From: Nodosilinea nodulosa PCC 7104
GTDB taxonomy: Bacteria; Cyanobacteriota; Cyanobacteriia; Phormidesmidales; Phormidesmidaceae
Reading direction: 5' to 3'
DNA length: 64,000 nt
Assembly: GCF_000309385.1 (NCBI RefSeq)
Contig: NZ_JH976537.1
Coordinates: 4,117,785 to 4,181,784, forward strand
In this document: positions 27,061 to 36,161 of the stretch, piece after piece
Layout of the letters: every line of letters starts with the position of its first letter
How positions within the stretch are numbered: the stretch's first letter is position 1
Program-made: the position numbers and the translations under genes
Notes under the pieces: generated by a model
The model's input: only the letters and a program-made list of their open reading frames with translations
The model's database searches: none
What the model was told of the DNA's origin: nothing

Positions 27061-27285
27061 CGTGACGAAGGCTATAAACGTCTATAACGAGGCGATGAGG
27101 CAGCGCAGTATCTGACCGTTCGTGATGGTGCGATCACCCGCTCCGATTGCGTCCGGCAGTATGGCAATCTCAAACGGGCCCTAGCGGCGCAGTATCCTGA
27201 AGACATCAACGGCTGCATGGATGGCAAAACTGAGGTTGTAAAGTCCATGGAGTATTGGGCGCTGCAATGGGGAGAATTGGTATGA
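27061..27285 (+). pseudogene. Remnant of a small conserved gene next to the MITE-like element
   Basis: The frame reads RDEGYKRL, stop (TAA at 27085), then RGDEAAQYLTVRDG and on through ITRSDCVRQYGNLKRALAA to the TGA at 27283, ending MEYWALQWGELV. The sequence looks coding, but it has no start codon after the internal stop, and upstream it runs straight into the palindromic element. Its stop overlaps the ATG of the OsmC gene (ATGA), so the two were probably translationally coupled. Function unknown. Confidence 0.55.
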
Positions 27286-27761
27286 ACAACGCTAAAAATC
27301 ACCTCTATCGGGTGGAAGTCCACTGGACTGGCAATACTGGACAGGGTACGGAAAGCTATCGCACCTACGATCGCGCCCACACGATTGGCGCAGCTGACAA
27401 ACCGATCATTGAGGCCTCGGCTGACTCAGCTTTTCGAGGCGACAAGACCAAATACAACCCCGAAGAGCTTTTGGTGGCGTCTCTGTCGAGTTGCCACATG
27501 CTCTGGTACCTGCATCTGTGCGCTGAAGCCAAAGTGATTGTCACCCGCTATGTTGACTATCCCATTGGCACTATGGTGGAAATGGAGGATGGTAGCGGCC
27601 AGTTCTCTAAGGTATTGCTGCGGCCAATCGTGACCGTTACCCCCCAGAGCGATGCGGCGGTGGCGGCCCAGGTTCATGGTCAGGTGCACCAGAAATGCTT
27701 TATTGCCCGATCTGTTACCTTTCCGGTGCAGTGCGAGCCGACGATTCAGCTGGAGTCCTAG
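27282..27761 (+). CDS. OsmC/Ohr family protein
   Basis: A 159-residue OsmC-fold protein. The two reactive cysteines of the family are seen in VASLSSCHMLWYLHL and in HQKCFIARSV. OsmC/Ohr proteins reduce organic hydroperoxides using these thiols. The chosen ATG at 27282 overlaps the stop of the upstream remnant; an upstream in-frame ATG lies within that gene. Cytoplasmic. Whether it is an OsmC or a general OsmC-like member cannot be settled. Confidence 0.85.
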   Translation: MNNAKNHLYRVEVHWTGNTGQGTESYRTYDRAHTIGAADKPIIEASADSAFRGDKTKYNPEELLVASLSSCHMLWYLHLCAEAKVIVTRYVDYPIGTMVEMEDGSGQFSKVLLRPIVTVTPQSDAAVAAQVHGQVHQKCFIARSVTFPVQCEPTIQLES

Positions 27762-27794
27762 GCCACGGCGACTCCAGATCTCAAGCCCCTGGAA

Positions 27795-28802
27795 TTATCG
27801 GCTTAACAGGTCGGCGATCGCCCCTTTGATGAATGCCTCATCCTCGGGGGTCTGGTAGGGGTTGCCCGCCCGGTGGCCCCAGATCGAGGGAATGGGGCGG
27901 TACTCGGCGTTGGGGATGAGCGCCGCCTCGGCCTCGCAATCCTCTGGCGTGAAGTACAGATCGGTGGTAGCGGGCATGACCAGGGTTTTGGCCGTAATTG
28001 AGCCCATCGCTTGGGTGTAGTCCCCCTGGTAGATGGGGTTGTTGCCCACGTCGCAGCGCAGCCAGGTATCGATCATAGCCAGCAGGTTGTGAGGATCGCG
28101 CTTGCGGTAGCCCGCCTCCCAGCCCCGCAGAATATAGTCTTCCAGCGAGTCGTAGCCCCAGGCCAGGTAGGGTTTGGCCCGGTAGTAGGCCTGGGAGGCG
28201 GCCCAGCTGGCGTAGATCTGGGCAAAGGTGTGAAAGCCGCGATCGGGCGTGCCCTCAAACCGTTCGCCGTTCCAGGCTGGGTCGCTGGTGAGGGCGGCCC
28301 GCAGGCTGTAGAGAAAGATTTTGTTGTGGTCGGTGGTTTTGGCCGTGCCGCAGAGGGCGGCCAGGCGCTGCACGCGATCGGGGTAGAGGGTTGCCCAGTG
28401 GTAGCCCTGCTGCGCCCCCATCGACCAGCCGTAGACCAGGGCCAGCCGGTCGATGCCCAGCTCCTGCGTCACCAGGGCGTGCTGGGCGCGTACATTGTCG
28501 TATTGGGTGAAATAAACGCCGGGCTGAGCCACGGCTGGGCAGTTGCTGGGCGAGGTCGAGAGGCCGTTGCCAAACATATTCACCATCACCACGCACCAGC
28601 GACTGGGGTCGAGGATGCCGTCGGGGCGCACCAGCCAGTCGACATCGGTGTGCTGCGCCCCGTAGGAGGTGGGGTAGAGAATAGCGTTGGTGCGCTCGCT
28701 GTTTAGCTCGCCGTAGACCTGGTACACCACCTCTGCCTCGGGCAGCACCAGCCCGCACTGCAGCGCAAAATCCTTCAGCCCAAACTGCTTCGGTGTGGCC
28801 AT
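27795..28802 (-). CDS. Alpha/beta hydrolase, MetX-like
   Basis: A 335-residue alpha/beta hydrolase related to homoserine O-acetyltransferase. The nucleophile elbow is GWSMGAQQ and the oxyanion-side segment is NMFGNGLSTSPSN. The acid lies in ATTDLYFTPED and the final His in SIWGHRAGNP. The differences from true MetX (shorter, different substrate loops) suggest another acyl transfer or hydrolysis. It is 9 bases downstream of the fatty acid desaturase gene on the same strand, so the two are probably co-transcribed, under the divergent GntR regulator. Confidence 0.8.
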   Translation of the reverse strand: MATPKQFGLKDFALQCGLVLPEAEVVYQVYGELNSERTNAILYPTSYGAQHTDVDWLVRPDGILDPSRWCVVMVNMFGNGLSTSPSNCPAVAQPGVYFTQYDNVRAQHALVTQELGIDRLALVYGWSMGAQQGYHWATLYPDRVQRLAALCGTAKTTDHNKIFLYSLRAALTSDPAWNGERFEGTPDRGFHTFAQIYASWAASQAYYRAKPYLAWGYDSLEDYILRGWEAGYRKRDPHNLLAMIDTWLRCDVGNNPIYQGDYTQAMGSITAKTLVMPATTDLYFTPEDCEAEAALIPNAEYRPIPSIWGHRAGNPYQTPEDEAFIKGAIADLLSR

Positions 28803-28811
28803 GCCTGCCTT

Positions 28812-29747
28812 TTAGTTAAAGTTGGCTACAATGCTGCGATTGACCTGTACATAGCCCGCGTCAACGCGCTGGAAATACGGCTTTAGCTGCCTGTGGGCCA
28901 TCGGTAGCGCCTGAAAGGGAATCGACGGGTACAGATGATGCTCGGCGTGATAGGGCATATTCCACATCAGCCAGCGCAGGGGCCAGAGGGTGAGGGTGGT
29001 GCGCGTGTTGAGCAGCGGATTTTCATCGTGGGGGCAGCCGGTGTGCTCGGCCAGCAGCACAAACCGCAGCAGGGGTTGACCCACCGCCAGGGGCAGCACC
29101 CAGTAGGTCAGCAAAAACCAGGGGTGGCCCAGCAGGCTCGAAACAGCAATTACCGCCGCGTAGGTTAAAAGTTGCAGGCGCAGCGATCGCACCACCTCGG
29201 TGTGAGAACTTTCAGGTAGATAATACAAGCCCTCCAGCTGGCCAAGGGCGACCCTGCTGTGGCAGCGAACCTTGCCCATCCACCAGGGAATACCGCTCAG
29301 CTGCCAAAGGTAGTCGCCCCGGCTGGTGGGCTTAGGATCGTCGAGTTCGGGGTCTTTGCCTGGAATCTGGGTGTAGCGGTGGTGCCACTTGTGGTAGCGC
29401 CGATAGAAGGTGCTGTTGTAAAACGACAGCAGCCCGGCCAGCCAGGCGGCGCCATCGTTCAGGCGGGGATTGGCAAAGGCGGTGCGGTGACAGCACTCGT
29501 GCATGGCGCAAAACATCAGGGCCAGGCTGACCCCACAGAGAACCAGGGCCGGCAGGGCCAGCCCTAAAGGAGCCGTAGCCCACAGGTAGCCACTGGCAAC
29601 GATTACCCCCAAATGGCCCAAAAACTGAGCGCCTCCCGCCCAGTTAGAGCGCTGGTTGAGGGTGGACAATGCCTCGGCTGATAAAATTTGGCGGGGTTGA
29701 GTAGGCAACGAACCCAGTTGGGCAGCAGGTGTAGTATTCGTAAGCAT
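28812..29747 (-). CDS. Membrane fatty acid desaturase/hydroxylase
   Basis: A 311-residue membrane diiron enzyme. The three histidine boxes are HECCH (83-87), HKWHH (119-123) and HAEHH (near 269). Hydrophobic segments flank them (about 42-80 and 190-235). The family inserts double bonds or hydroxyls in acyl lipids or carotenoids with O2 and ferredoxin. The exact substrate is not clear; it is not an obvious DesA, DesB or DesC. First gene of a two-gene unit with the MetX-like hydrolase. Confidence 0.82.
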   Translation of the reverse strand: MLTNTTPAAQLGSLPTQPRQILSAEALSTLNQRSNWAGGAQFLGHLGVIVASGYLWATAPLGLALPALVLCGVSLALMFCAMHECCHRTAFANPRLNDGAAWLAGLLSFYNSTFYRRYHKWHHRYTQIPGKDPELDDPKPTSRGDYLWQLSGIPWWMGKVRCHSRVALGQLEGLYYLPESSHTEVVRSLRLQLLTYAAVIAVSSLLGHPWFLLTYWVLPLAVGQPLLRFVLLAEHTGCPHDENPLLNTRTTLTLWPLRWLMWNMPYHAEHHLYPSIPFQALPMAHRQLKPYFQRVDAGYVQVNRSIVANFN

Positions 29748-29893
29748 GGTTAACGTTCTAGTAGAAAATGCCTTGGCAACATCAGATAATTGAAAAAGGG
29801 GGAGCAGCCCGTCTGGGCAACGCCCTAGGCTCTCAAATCACCGATCCACTGACGACCTGCTGACCGATGTAGTCAGCAAACGACCTCGCTTCA

Positions 29894-29909
29894 ACTTGTT
29901 ATGACAAGT
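29894..29909. promoter_or_regulatory. Candidate GntR-family operator
   Basis: The 16-bp palindrome ACTTGTTATGACAAGT has arms matching at 14 of 16 positions. It lies between the divergent desaturase and GntR genes, 75 bases before the regulator's ATG. HutC-subfamily GntR proteins commonly bind TTGT-N(3-4)-ACAA-type palindromes, so this is the likely autoregulatory site. Confidence 0.6.
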
Positions 29910-29983
29910 GAGTTTAGCACATTTACCTGGGGGTGTCCAAGCTGCGCTCGCAATGCCCGCCGCCCGTTGATGGTTTTCTGTCT

Positions 29984-30700
29984 ATGGCTACTCCGCTACA
30001 CATCAGTATTTCGAAAAAGCTGCGCCACCAGATTGAGTCGGGGGTGTATACCTCTGGCGATCGCCTTCCCAGCGAGCACCAGCTGATGGAAACCTATAAC
30101 GTCAGCCGCATTACCGCCCGCCAGGCGATGGCCAACCTGGTCAGCCAGGGGCTGGCGATCGCCTATCGAGGCAAGGGCGTATTTGTCACCCCGCAGAAAA
30201 AAGTCACCTATTCCCTCTCCAGCCCGCTGGTGTTTTTAGAGCAGGATATGGCCCGCCAGGGGGTCGCCTTTTCCTTTGAAAGCCTGACATTTGAGTCTAT
30301 CTGTGCCCCGGCTGAGGTGGCCGTCGCCCTGGAGATTTCGGCGGATACGCCGGTGTACCTACAGAGAAAGCTGCTCCGCATGGATGGAGCCGCTGGGGCC
30401 GTGGATGTGTCTTACCTGATTGCTGAACTGGGCCAGCGATTTGCCCCCCAGCTCGAACGTCAAATGACTTTTCCCACCCTGGCCCAAAATGGCGTGCCCA
30501 TTGAGCACGTCGATGCCATGGTGGAGTGCACCCACGCCGACTACGATCTCAGCGACCACCTGGAGGTGCCCCTGGGCCACGCGCTGATGGTGTATCGCTA
30601 CACGGCTTACTCCTGCGATCGCCAGCCGGTGCTGCACGGGGCCACCATTTCGCGGGCCGATCGCTTTTGCTACTCCCTCAGCATGCGCGCCGGAGAATAG
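29984..30700 (+). CDS. GntR family regulator, HutC/UTRA type
   Basis: A 238-residue regulator. The N-terminal winged helix (about 1-70) has SGDRLPSEHQLMETYNVSRITARQAM and GKGVFVTP, the classic GntR motif. The C-terminal UTRA domain (about 90-235) is the ligand sensor of the HutC subfamily. Divergent from the desaturase/hydrolase pair with a palindromic site between, so it probably represses that pair and itself until an unknown metabolite binds. ATG at 29984; an upstream frame extension looks non-coding. Confidence 0.87.
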   Translation: MATPLHISISKKLRHQIESGVYTSGDRLPSEHQLMETYNVSRITARQAMANLVSQGLAIAYRGKGVFVTPQKKVTYSLSSPLVFLEQDMARQGVAFSFESLTFESICAPAEVAVALEISADTPVYLQRKLLRMDGAAGAVDVSYLIAELGQRFAPQLERQMTFPTLAQNGVPIEHVDAMVECTHADYDLSDHLEVPLGHALMVYRYTAYSCDRQPVLHGATISRADRFCYSLSMRAGE

Positions 30701-30857
30701 CTGTCGCCATGGTGCTAGTTGACCTCGTTATACTGACAGTCCATGCCATCTATGCGCCATCTATGCGGGCGATGCTCCGCAGGTGCGCGGCAACATTATC
30801 CAAGGCAGCCCGTCCTTAGGTGATTAGATCGATTAGAGCACGCGGTTAGAGGTTCCC

Positions 30858-31379
30858 ATGCAACACCGACTCTTTGCGGCCATCACCTTAGCCAGCCTGG
30901 GCCTAAGCGCGCTAGCCGCCAGCCCTGGCCATGCCGCTGAGCAGGTTCGCCTCAACTATCGAGGCTTTAGCCGCACCGTCCCCGTTGCCCTGCTGGTGGC
31001 CCTCGCCGACACGGGCGAATCGTCCGGCGTGCTGGGCGGGCTGCTCAACCAAGCAGGGCAAGATGCCGGAGAACTGCGATCGCTGCTCACCGACCCGCTC
31101 CCCGCCGACCCGATCATCCTCGATCGCGCCCTCAACACTGGCCCCGGCGAGTGGGTGCTCGACTACCTGGGCGACTCCATCCACACCAGCGCGGGTGTGG
31201 CCGATCGTCAGGCGCTGCGATCGGCCCTGGTGCTCTCCGCCAGCGACGATAAACAAATCACGCTGCTGGAGGTGCTGCAAAACTACCCAACCGAAGAAGT
31301 AGTGCTAGAGGGCGACAACATTCAAGACGCCGTTAACCGCCTGGCCAGTTTTCTGCGCCCCCTCTCCATATTTCTCTAG
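30858..31379 (+). CDS. DUF1400 domain exported protein
   Basis: A 173-residue protein with a signal peptide (cut after GHA, about residue 27). The mature part is the cyanobacterial DUF1400 domain: LNYRGFSRTVPV, the LADTGESSGVL stretch, LTDPLPADPIILDRALNT, ADRQALRSALVLSASDD and ITLLEVLQNYPT. In longer relatives this domain precedes an alpha/beta hydrolase; here it stands alone. Periplasmic or lumenal, function unknown. The GAGGTTCCC before the ATG is a fair ribosome-binding site. Confidence 0.8.
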   Translation: MQHRLFAAITLASLGLSALAASPGHAAEQVRLNYRGFSRTVPVALLVALADTGESSGVLGGLLNQAGQDAGELRSLLTDPLPADPIILDRALNTGPGEWVLDYLGDSIHTSAGVADRQALRSALVLSASDDKQITLLEVLQNYPTEEVVLEGDNIQDAVNRLASFLRPLSIFL

Positions 31380-31419
31380 CGTTCTTCTCTAGCCCTTGGT
31401 CTGTATAGCTTTGGCCAGT

Positions 31420-31477
31420 GCGCTATGCGTGGATGCGCTATGCGTGGATGCGCATGGACGCATAGCGCATCCACGCA
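31420..31477. repeat. Perfect 20-bp inverted repeat with tandem 15-mers
   Basis: TGCGTGGATGCGCTATGCGT (31426-31445) is repeated as a perfect inverted copy at 31458-31477, with 12 bases between. The left arm is itself two copies of a 15-mer starting GCGCTATGCGTGGAT (31420-31449). No T run follows, so it is not a plain terminator. It lies between the DUF1400 gene (plus) and a small membrane protein gene (minus). Confidence 0.85.
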
Positions 31478-31534
31478 CAGCCATTACCCAGGAGTTACCT
31501 GTAAAGCGTCTCAACCTTTCTGGCCCTAGCTATG

Positions 31535-31717
31535 TCAACGCTTCAGCAGAGAAACCGCGATCATACCCACCACAATCGACACCACCAGCAGCGTCAGCGG
31601 TTCAAATTTGAACTTTGAATCATCCTTGCCGGGCGGACTTGTGGCGTAAAAAAACGCGAAAAACACAATTAGAATCACAACCAGATCGAGGCCAGTAAAC
31701 ACAGCGCTTTCTCCCAT
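31535..31717 (-). CDS. Small two-helix membrane protein
   Basis: A 60-residue protein with two membrane helices (about 8-25, LDLVVILIVFFAFFYATS, and 40-57, LTLLVVSIVVGMIAVSLL) joined by a charged loop of about 15 residues (PPGKDDSKFKFE). Not recognised. The clean amphipathic layout and ATG start favour a real gene, although the ribosome-binding site is weak. It faces away from gap. Confidence 0.6.
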   Translation of the reverse strand: MGESAVFTGLDLVVILIVFFAFFYATSPPGKDDSKFKFEPLTLLVVSIVVGMIAVSLLKR

Positions 31718-33101
<1,384 letters not shown>

Positions 33102-33119
33102 AGAGAATTGTTGAATTCA

Positions 33120-33155
33120 GAAACCCGGTTTTTTCAAAAAACCGGGTTTCTTTGC
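33120..33155 (+). terminator. gap terminator
   Basis: The stem AAACCCGGTTTTTT / AAAAAACCGGGTTT is followed by CTTTGC. It lies about 20 bases after the gap stop codon. Confidence 0.8.
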
Positions 33156-33354
33156 GGAGCCTTCCCTCCTCGGCTACTGCTTGTACACATCTCTATTCTT
33201 GGCTAAGCTCCCATCGTAATCCCCCCAGATTGACCCTTTCCCAGTTCCTCAATAAAACCCCCCTTGAAAAAGGGGGCGGTTTTCTCCCAGGGGTGGAAGG
33301 ATTACCTGCCGCTGGCAAATCAGGCTTTAATGGGGGCAGCGATCGCTCAGCACT

Positions 33355-34041
33355 ATGCCCAAAATTTTCATTTCCTACCGCCGCAGCGATAGCGAAGACA
33401 TCGCCGGACGTATCTACGATCGCCTGGCCGCCCACTTTGGCAAAGACTCGATTTTCTTCGATGTAGACGCCATCCCCTTTGGCGAAGACCTGCGCGACTA
33501 CATCAATGCCAGCCTTGACCAGTGCCAGGTGGTGCTGGCGGTAATTGGCAAAACCTGGCTGACGGTGACGGATGAAAACGGAAACCGCCGCATCGACAAC
33601 CCCGCCGACTGGGTGCGCCTGGAGCTAGAAGAAGCCCTCAACCGCAAAGGCCAGGTGAGCGTAATCCCTCTGCTGGTGAGCCGTGCCACCCTGCCTGCCC
33701 CCAACGATTTGCCCCCTAGTCTGGCTGCCTTAGCCTACCGAAATGCTGCTCAAGCCCGACCCAACCCCGACTTTCATGGCGATGTCAGTAGGCTGATCGT
33801 GCAGCTAGAGCGCTACTTTGACAGGCTAAATGCGCCACCAGCGCTTGTTTCAACACCAGCCATCAAACCAAACGCCACCGCTCGGAAGCCTCCCGCTGTC
33901 CCACAAACCTATCGCCAAGAAGCTGTAGGGTGGGCACCGCCCACCAGCCCTAACCCACAGCCCACCAACTCAACAGCGTGCTCTGGTAGTTGTGATCATC
34001 TTCTAGTCTGGCATGCCTTGATCTGGAATCTGAATGGGTAG
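33355..34041 (+). CDS. TIR domain protein with truncated C-terminus
   Basis: A 228-residue protein. The N-terminal TIR domain (about 1-145) shows IFISYRRSDSEDIAGRIYDRL, the DVDAIPFGEDL box and DWVRLELEEAL with the likely NADase glutamate E90. Bacterial TIR domains often cleave NAD+ or make signalling nucleotides in antiphage defence. After about residue 190 the frame reads through an intergenic-type repeat (GTAGGGTGGGCACCGCCCACC) and ends 39 bases inside the convergent DUF5615 toxin gene. The original C-terminal effector or sensor part is probably lost. Confidence 0.8.
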   Translation: MPKIFISYRRSDSEDIAGRIYDRLAAHFGKDSIFFDVDAIPFGEDLRDYINASLDQCQVVLAVIGKTWLTVTDENGNRRIDNPADWVRLELEEALNRKGQVSVIPLLVSRATLPAPNDLPPSLAALAYRNAAQARPNPDFHGDVSRLIVQLERYFDRLNAPPALVSTPAIKPNATARKPPAVPQTYRQEAVGWAPPTSPNPQPTNSTACSGSCDHLLVWHALIWNLNG

Positions 34042-34392
34042 TCGCCTTAGCCGATATCGACCGTCCTCTACCGTTAGTAGCGCTCCACCTCGCAGGGTTT
34101 CACCGCATTCTTCGATCACTGTGAATAGCCGTGAGGTTACAAAGCTAGGAACAGTTCTTTTGACTCTAAAGATGATCACGCTAGGCAACGGATTTGCTCC
34201 AGAGGCTAACAAATCCCCAAAATCCAGGTCAAAGGTCAGCACAATACGGTCTTCTAACCGAGCCTTTTCCAGAATCGCTGAGTCGGGCAAACGCTCCAAT
34301 CTTTGCTCGACTAAGTGAATTGCATCATATCCAGCTTGCCGCAGCGCCTGTACCGTCAGTGGCGAAACACCTACATCGGCTAAAAATCTCAC
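34003..34392 (-). CDS. DUF5615 (PIN-like) toxin
   Basis: A 129-residue PIN-like protein of the Mut7-C/DUF5615 type. MRFLADVGVSPLTVQALR gives the first acidic residue and VLTFDLDFGDL the second acidic cluster. It starts with a GTG that overlaps the antitoxin stop (GTGA), a tight coupling. Family members pair with DUF433 antitoxins and are thought to be RNases. Its tail overlaps the TIR gene from the other strand. Confidence 0.82.
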   Translation of the reverse strand: MRFLADVGVSPLTVQALRQAGYDAIHLVEQRLERLPDSAILEKARLEDRIVLTFDLDFGDLLASGANPLPSVIIFRVKRTVPSFVTSRLFTVIEECGETLRGGALLTVEDGRYRLRRLPIQIPDQGMPD

Positions 34393-34619
34393 GCTGCTGT
34401 TTCTATCAAGGAGTGAACTTCCTCGCTAGCCAAGTAGGCAGCGTACTCCAGGCAAGCCAAAATATCCTCGGCTTCCAGGTAAGGGTAAGCCTCTAGAATT
34501 TCTGCAAATGTCATACGATTTGCCAGCATGCTCAGCACCAAGGACACTGTGATACGCATGCCGCGAACGCAGGCTCGACCGCCCATGACATTAGAACTGA
34601 AGGTAATGCGCTCAAACAT
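34389..34619 (-). CDS. DUF433 antitoxin
   Basis: A 76-residue DUF433 protein: GGRACVRGMRITVSLVLSML, then ILEAYPYLEAEDILACLEYAA, the helix-turn-helix core of the family. It precedes the DUF5615 toxin and overlaps it by 4 bases. It likely binds both its own promoter and the toxin. ATG at 34619. Confidence 0.85.
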   Translation of the reverse strand: MFERITFSSNVMGGRACVRGMRITVSLVLSMLANRMTFAEILEAYPYLEAEDILACLEYAAYLASEEVHSLIETAA

Positions 34620-34661
34620 GGTAGTTACTAAGAGAGCTTAGAAGACCTCTGCTACTACATT

Positions 34662-35423
34662 CTAAAACGCGGCGCGGGTGGCCATGTCGCGGGGGCGCTT
34701 TTTGATCAGCGTGGGGTCGAGATAGGTGATGGCTTCGGCGCACGATCGCACCCGTTCGATCGGCTCAAATACATTCACCTGGTAGACGATCTGGTTGTCC
34801 CAGTCGAGGGCGGTGAGCCAGCCGCTGCGGGGGTGGTAGACGCCAGTGTCGATGTCGAGCCAGCCGCGCCCGGCGGCAATTTGGCCGGGGTCTACGCCGG
34901 GGAAGGTGAAGGTGATGGTGTGCCCCGTGATGATGAGTTTATCGGAGAAAAAGGGCGTCAGGCTGCTGTGGAAGGTTTCGCGAATCCAGCACATTTCGTA
35001 GCTGCTCTGCTCGGCGATAGGCAGCATGGGGTTGACCCCGGCGTGCACCAGCCACAGATCGCCCAGGTCGATGTAGAGGGGCAGCTGCCGCAGCCAGTCG
35101 AGGTGGTCTTCGAGGGTGGCGGCGGAGCCGTGGTAGCTGGTGAGAGTAGCCTGGCCGCCGCTGAAAATCCAGCCCTGGAGCGTGGGTGGGTTAATTTTGC
35201 CGTCGACAAAGGTGTCGAGAATGAGCTGCTCGTGGTTGCCGCGCACGCAGTTGGTGGCGTGGCACCGGACAAAATCGACCACATCGGCACTTTTGGGGCC
35301 GCGATCGATGAGATCGCCAACGCAGTAAATTTTGTCATCGGCCTCGGGGGCGATCGCATCCCATAGCCGCCTGAGGCCGTCGTAGTGACCGTGGATGTCG
35401 CCAATAAAGATTCTTCGGGACAT
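34662..35423 (-). CDS. Metallophosphoesterase (PPP-type phosphatase)
   Basis: A 253-residue calcineurin-like phosphatase. The metal motifs are all present: GDIHGH, GDLIDRG, GNHE, then HAG and GHT. The layout matches bacterial serine/threonine phosphatase PrpA/PrpE or Ap4A hydrolase ApaH-like proteins. The actual substrate, phosphoprotein or dinucleoside polyphosphate, cannot be told. Soluble, complete, monocistronic as far as visible. Confidence 0.87.
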   Translation of the reverse strand: MSRRIFIGDIHGHYDGLRRLWDAIAPEADDKIYCVGDLIDRGPKSADVVDFVRCHATNCVRGNHEQLILDTFVDGKINPPTLQGWIFSGGQATLTSYHGSAATLEDHLDWLRQLPLYIDLGDLWLVHAGVNPMLPIAEQSSYEMCWIRETFHSSLTPFFSDKLIITGHTITFTFPGVDPGQIAAGRGWLDIDTGVYHPRSGWLTALDWDNQIVYQVNVFEPIERVRSCAEAITYLDPTLIKKRPRDMATRAAF

Positions 35424-35639
35424 GGGGCAGGGACTCCGTTGATCTCATTATGCCTTAACCCCAAACTCAACTATCAATTTTCCGTAATGCTTACCTGGAT
35501 GAAGCCCGGTTAAAGATGTACTTCAACGCCCGATCGCGATCGGAGTTTTGCCCTAATAAAAGCGTTGATTTCGGGCGCTTGATCGGCGTTATTTTGATTA
35601 TTCTCAGGCATAATAAGGCCAGCTTAGAGCACCTACCCC

Positions 35640-36041
35640 ATGAGCCGTTCGCCTTCTCGCCGTTCGCTATCGACCTCCTCTCCTCCGCATACCCCGGTGC
35701 GTCGGCGCAGGCAGCATCCCCCTGACCGTCTGCGGCAGCTAGCCCGCCATACGCGGGCCTTTGAGCTAGGCGCGCGGCTAGGGGTAAACGTGTTTTTGAT
35801 TCTGGTGGCGGCGGTATCCCTGGGGCGGCTCGTCCCCTATCTGCAAGCCCAGGTGCAGCAGCTTGAGGCCGCCCGCGCAGAGCTGGCCCAGGCAGAGGCG
35901 ACCAATACTCGCCTGCGCTCTGACTTTGACCGCTATTTTGACCCGGCCCAGGCGGGCCGAGTAATTGAGGAGCAAACGGGCTACCGCACCCATTCAGAAC
36001 GGCAGGTGGTCTGGACCGACCAAGAGAGCGGGGAGAAATGA
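35640..36041 (+). CDS. Single-pass coiled-coil protein, DivIC/FtsB-like topology
   Basis: A 133-residue protein with an Arg/Ser/Pro-rich N-terminus (about 1-45), one membrane helix (LGVNVFLILVAAVSLGRLVPYL, about 47-68) and a coiled coil (LQAQVQQLEAARAELAQAEA, to about 100). The short tail contains RVIEEQTGYRTHSERQVVW. This is the topology of FtsB/DivIC septum proteins, and similar cyanobacterial proteins are conserved, but homology is not proven by what I can see. Confidence 0.65.
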   Translation: MSRSPSRRSLSTSSPPHTPVRRRRQHPPDRLRQLARHTRAFELGARLGVNVFLILVAAVSLGRLVPYLQAQVQQLEAARAELAQAEATNTRLRSDFDRYFDPAQAGRVIEEQTGYRTHSERQVVWTDQESGEK

Positions 36042-36161
36042 GCGCGGCGGCAGGCGCTGAACTCAACCCAGGCTAACCTGCCAGCACCTTGCCCACCCGG
36101 CAAAGCTCGGCGCGAGGTTAAAGCATCCCCCACGCTACGCACTCACCCACTGCGCCCGACC

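Noticed and set aside
28011-28706. A 231-residue frame antisense to the MetX-like hydrolase
   Set aside because: Shadow frame caused by codon bias; no domain visible.
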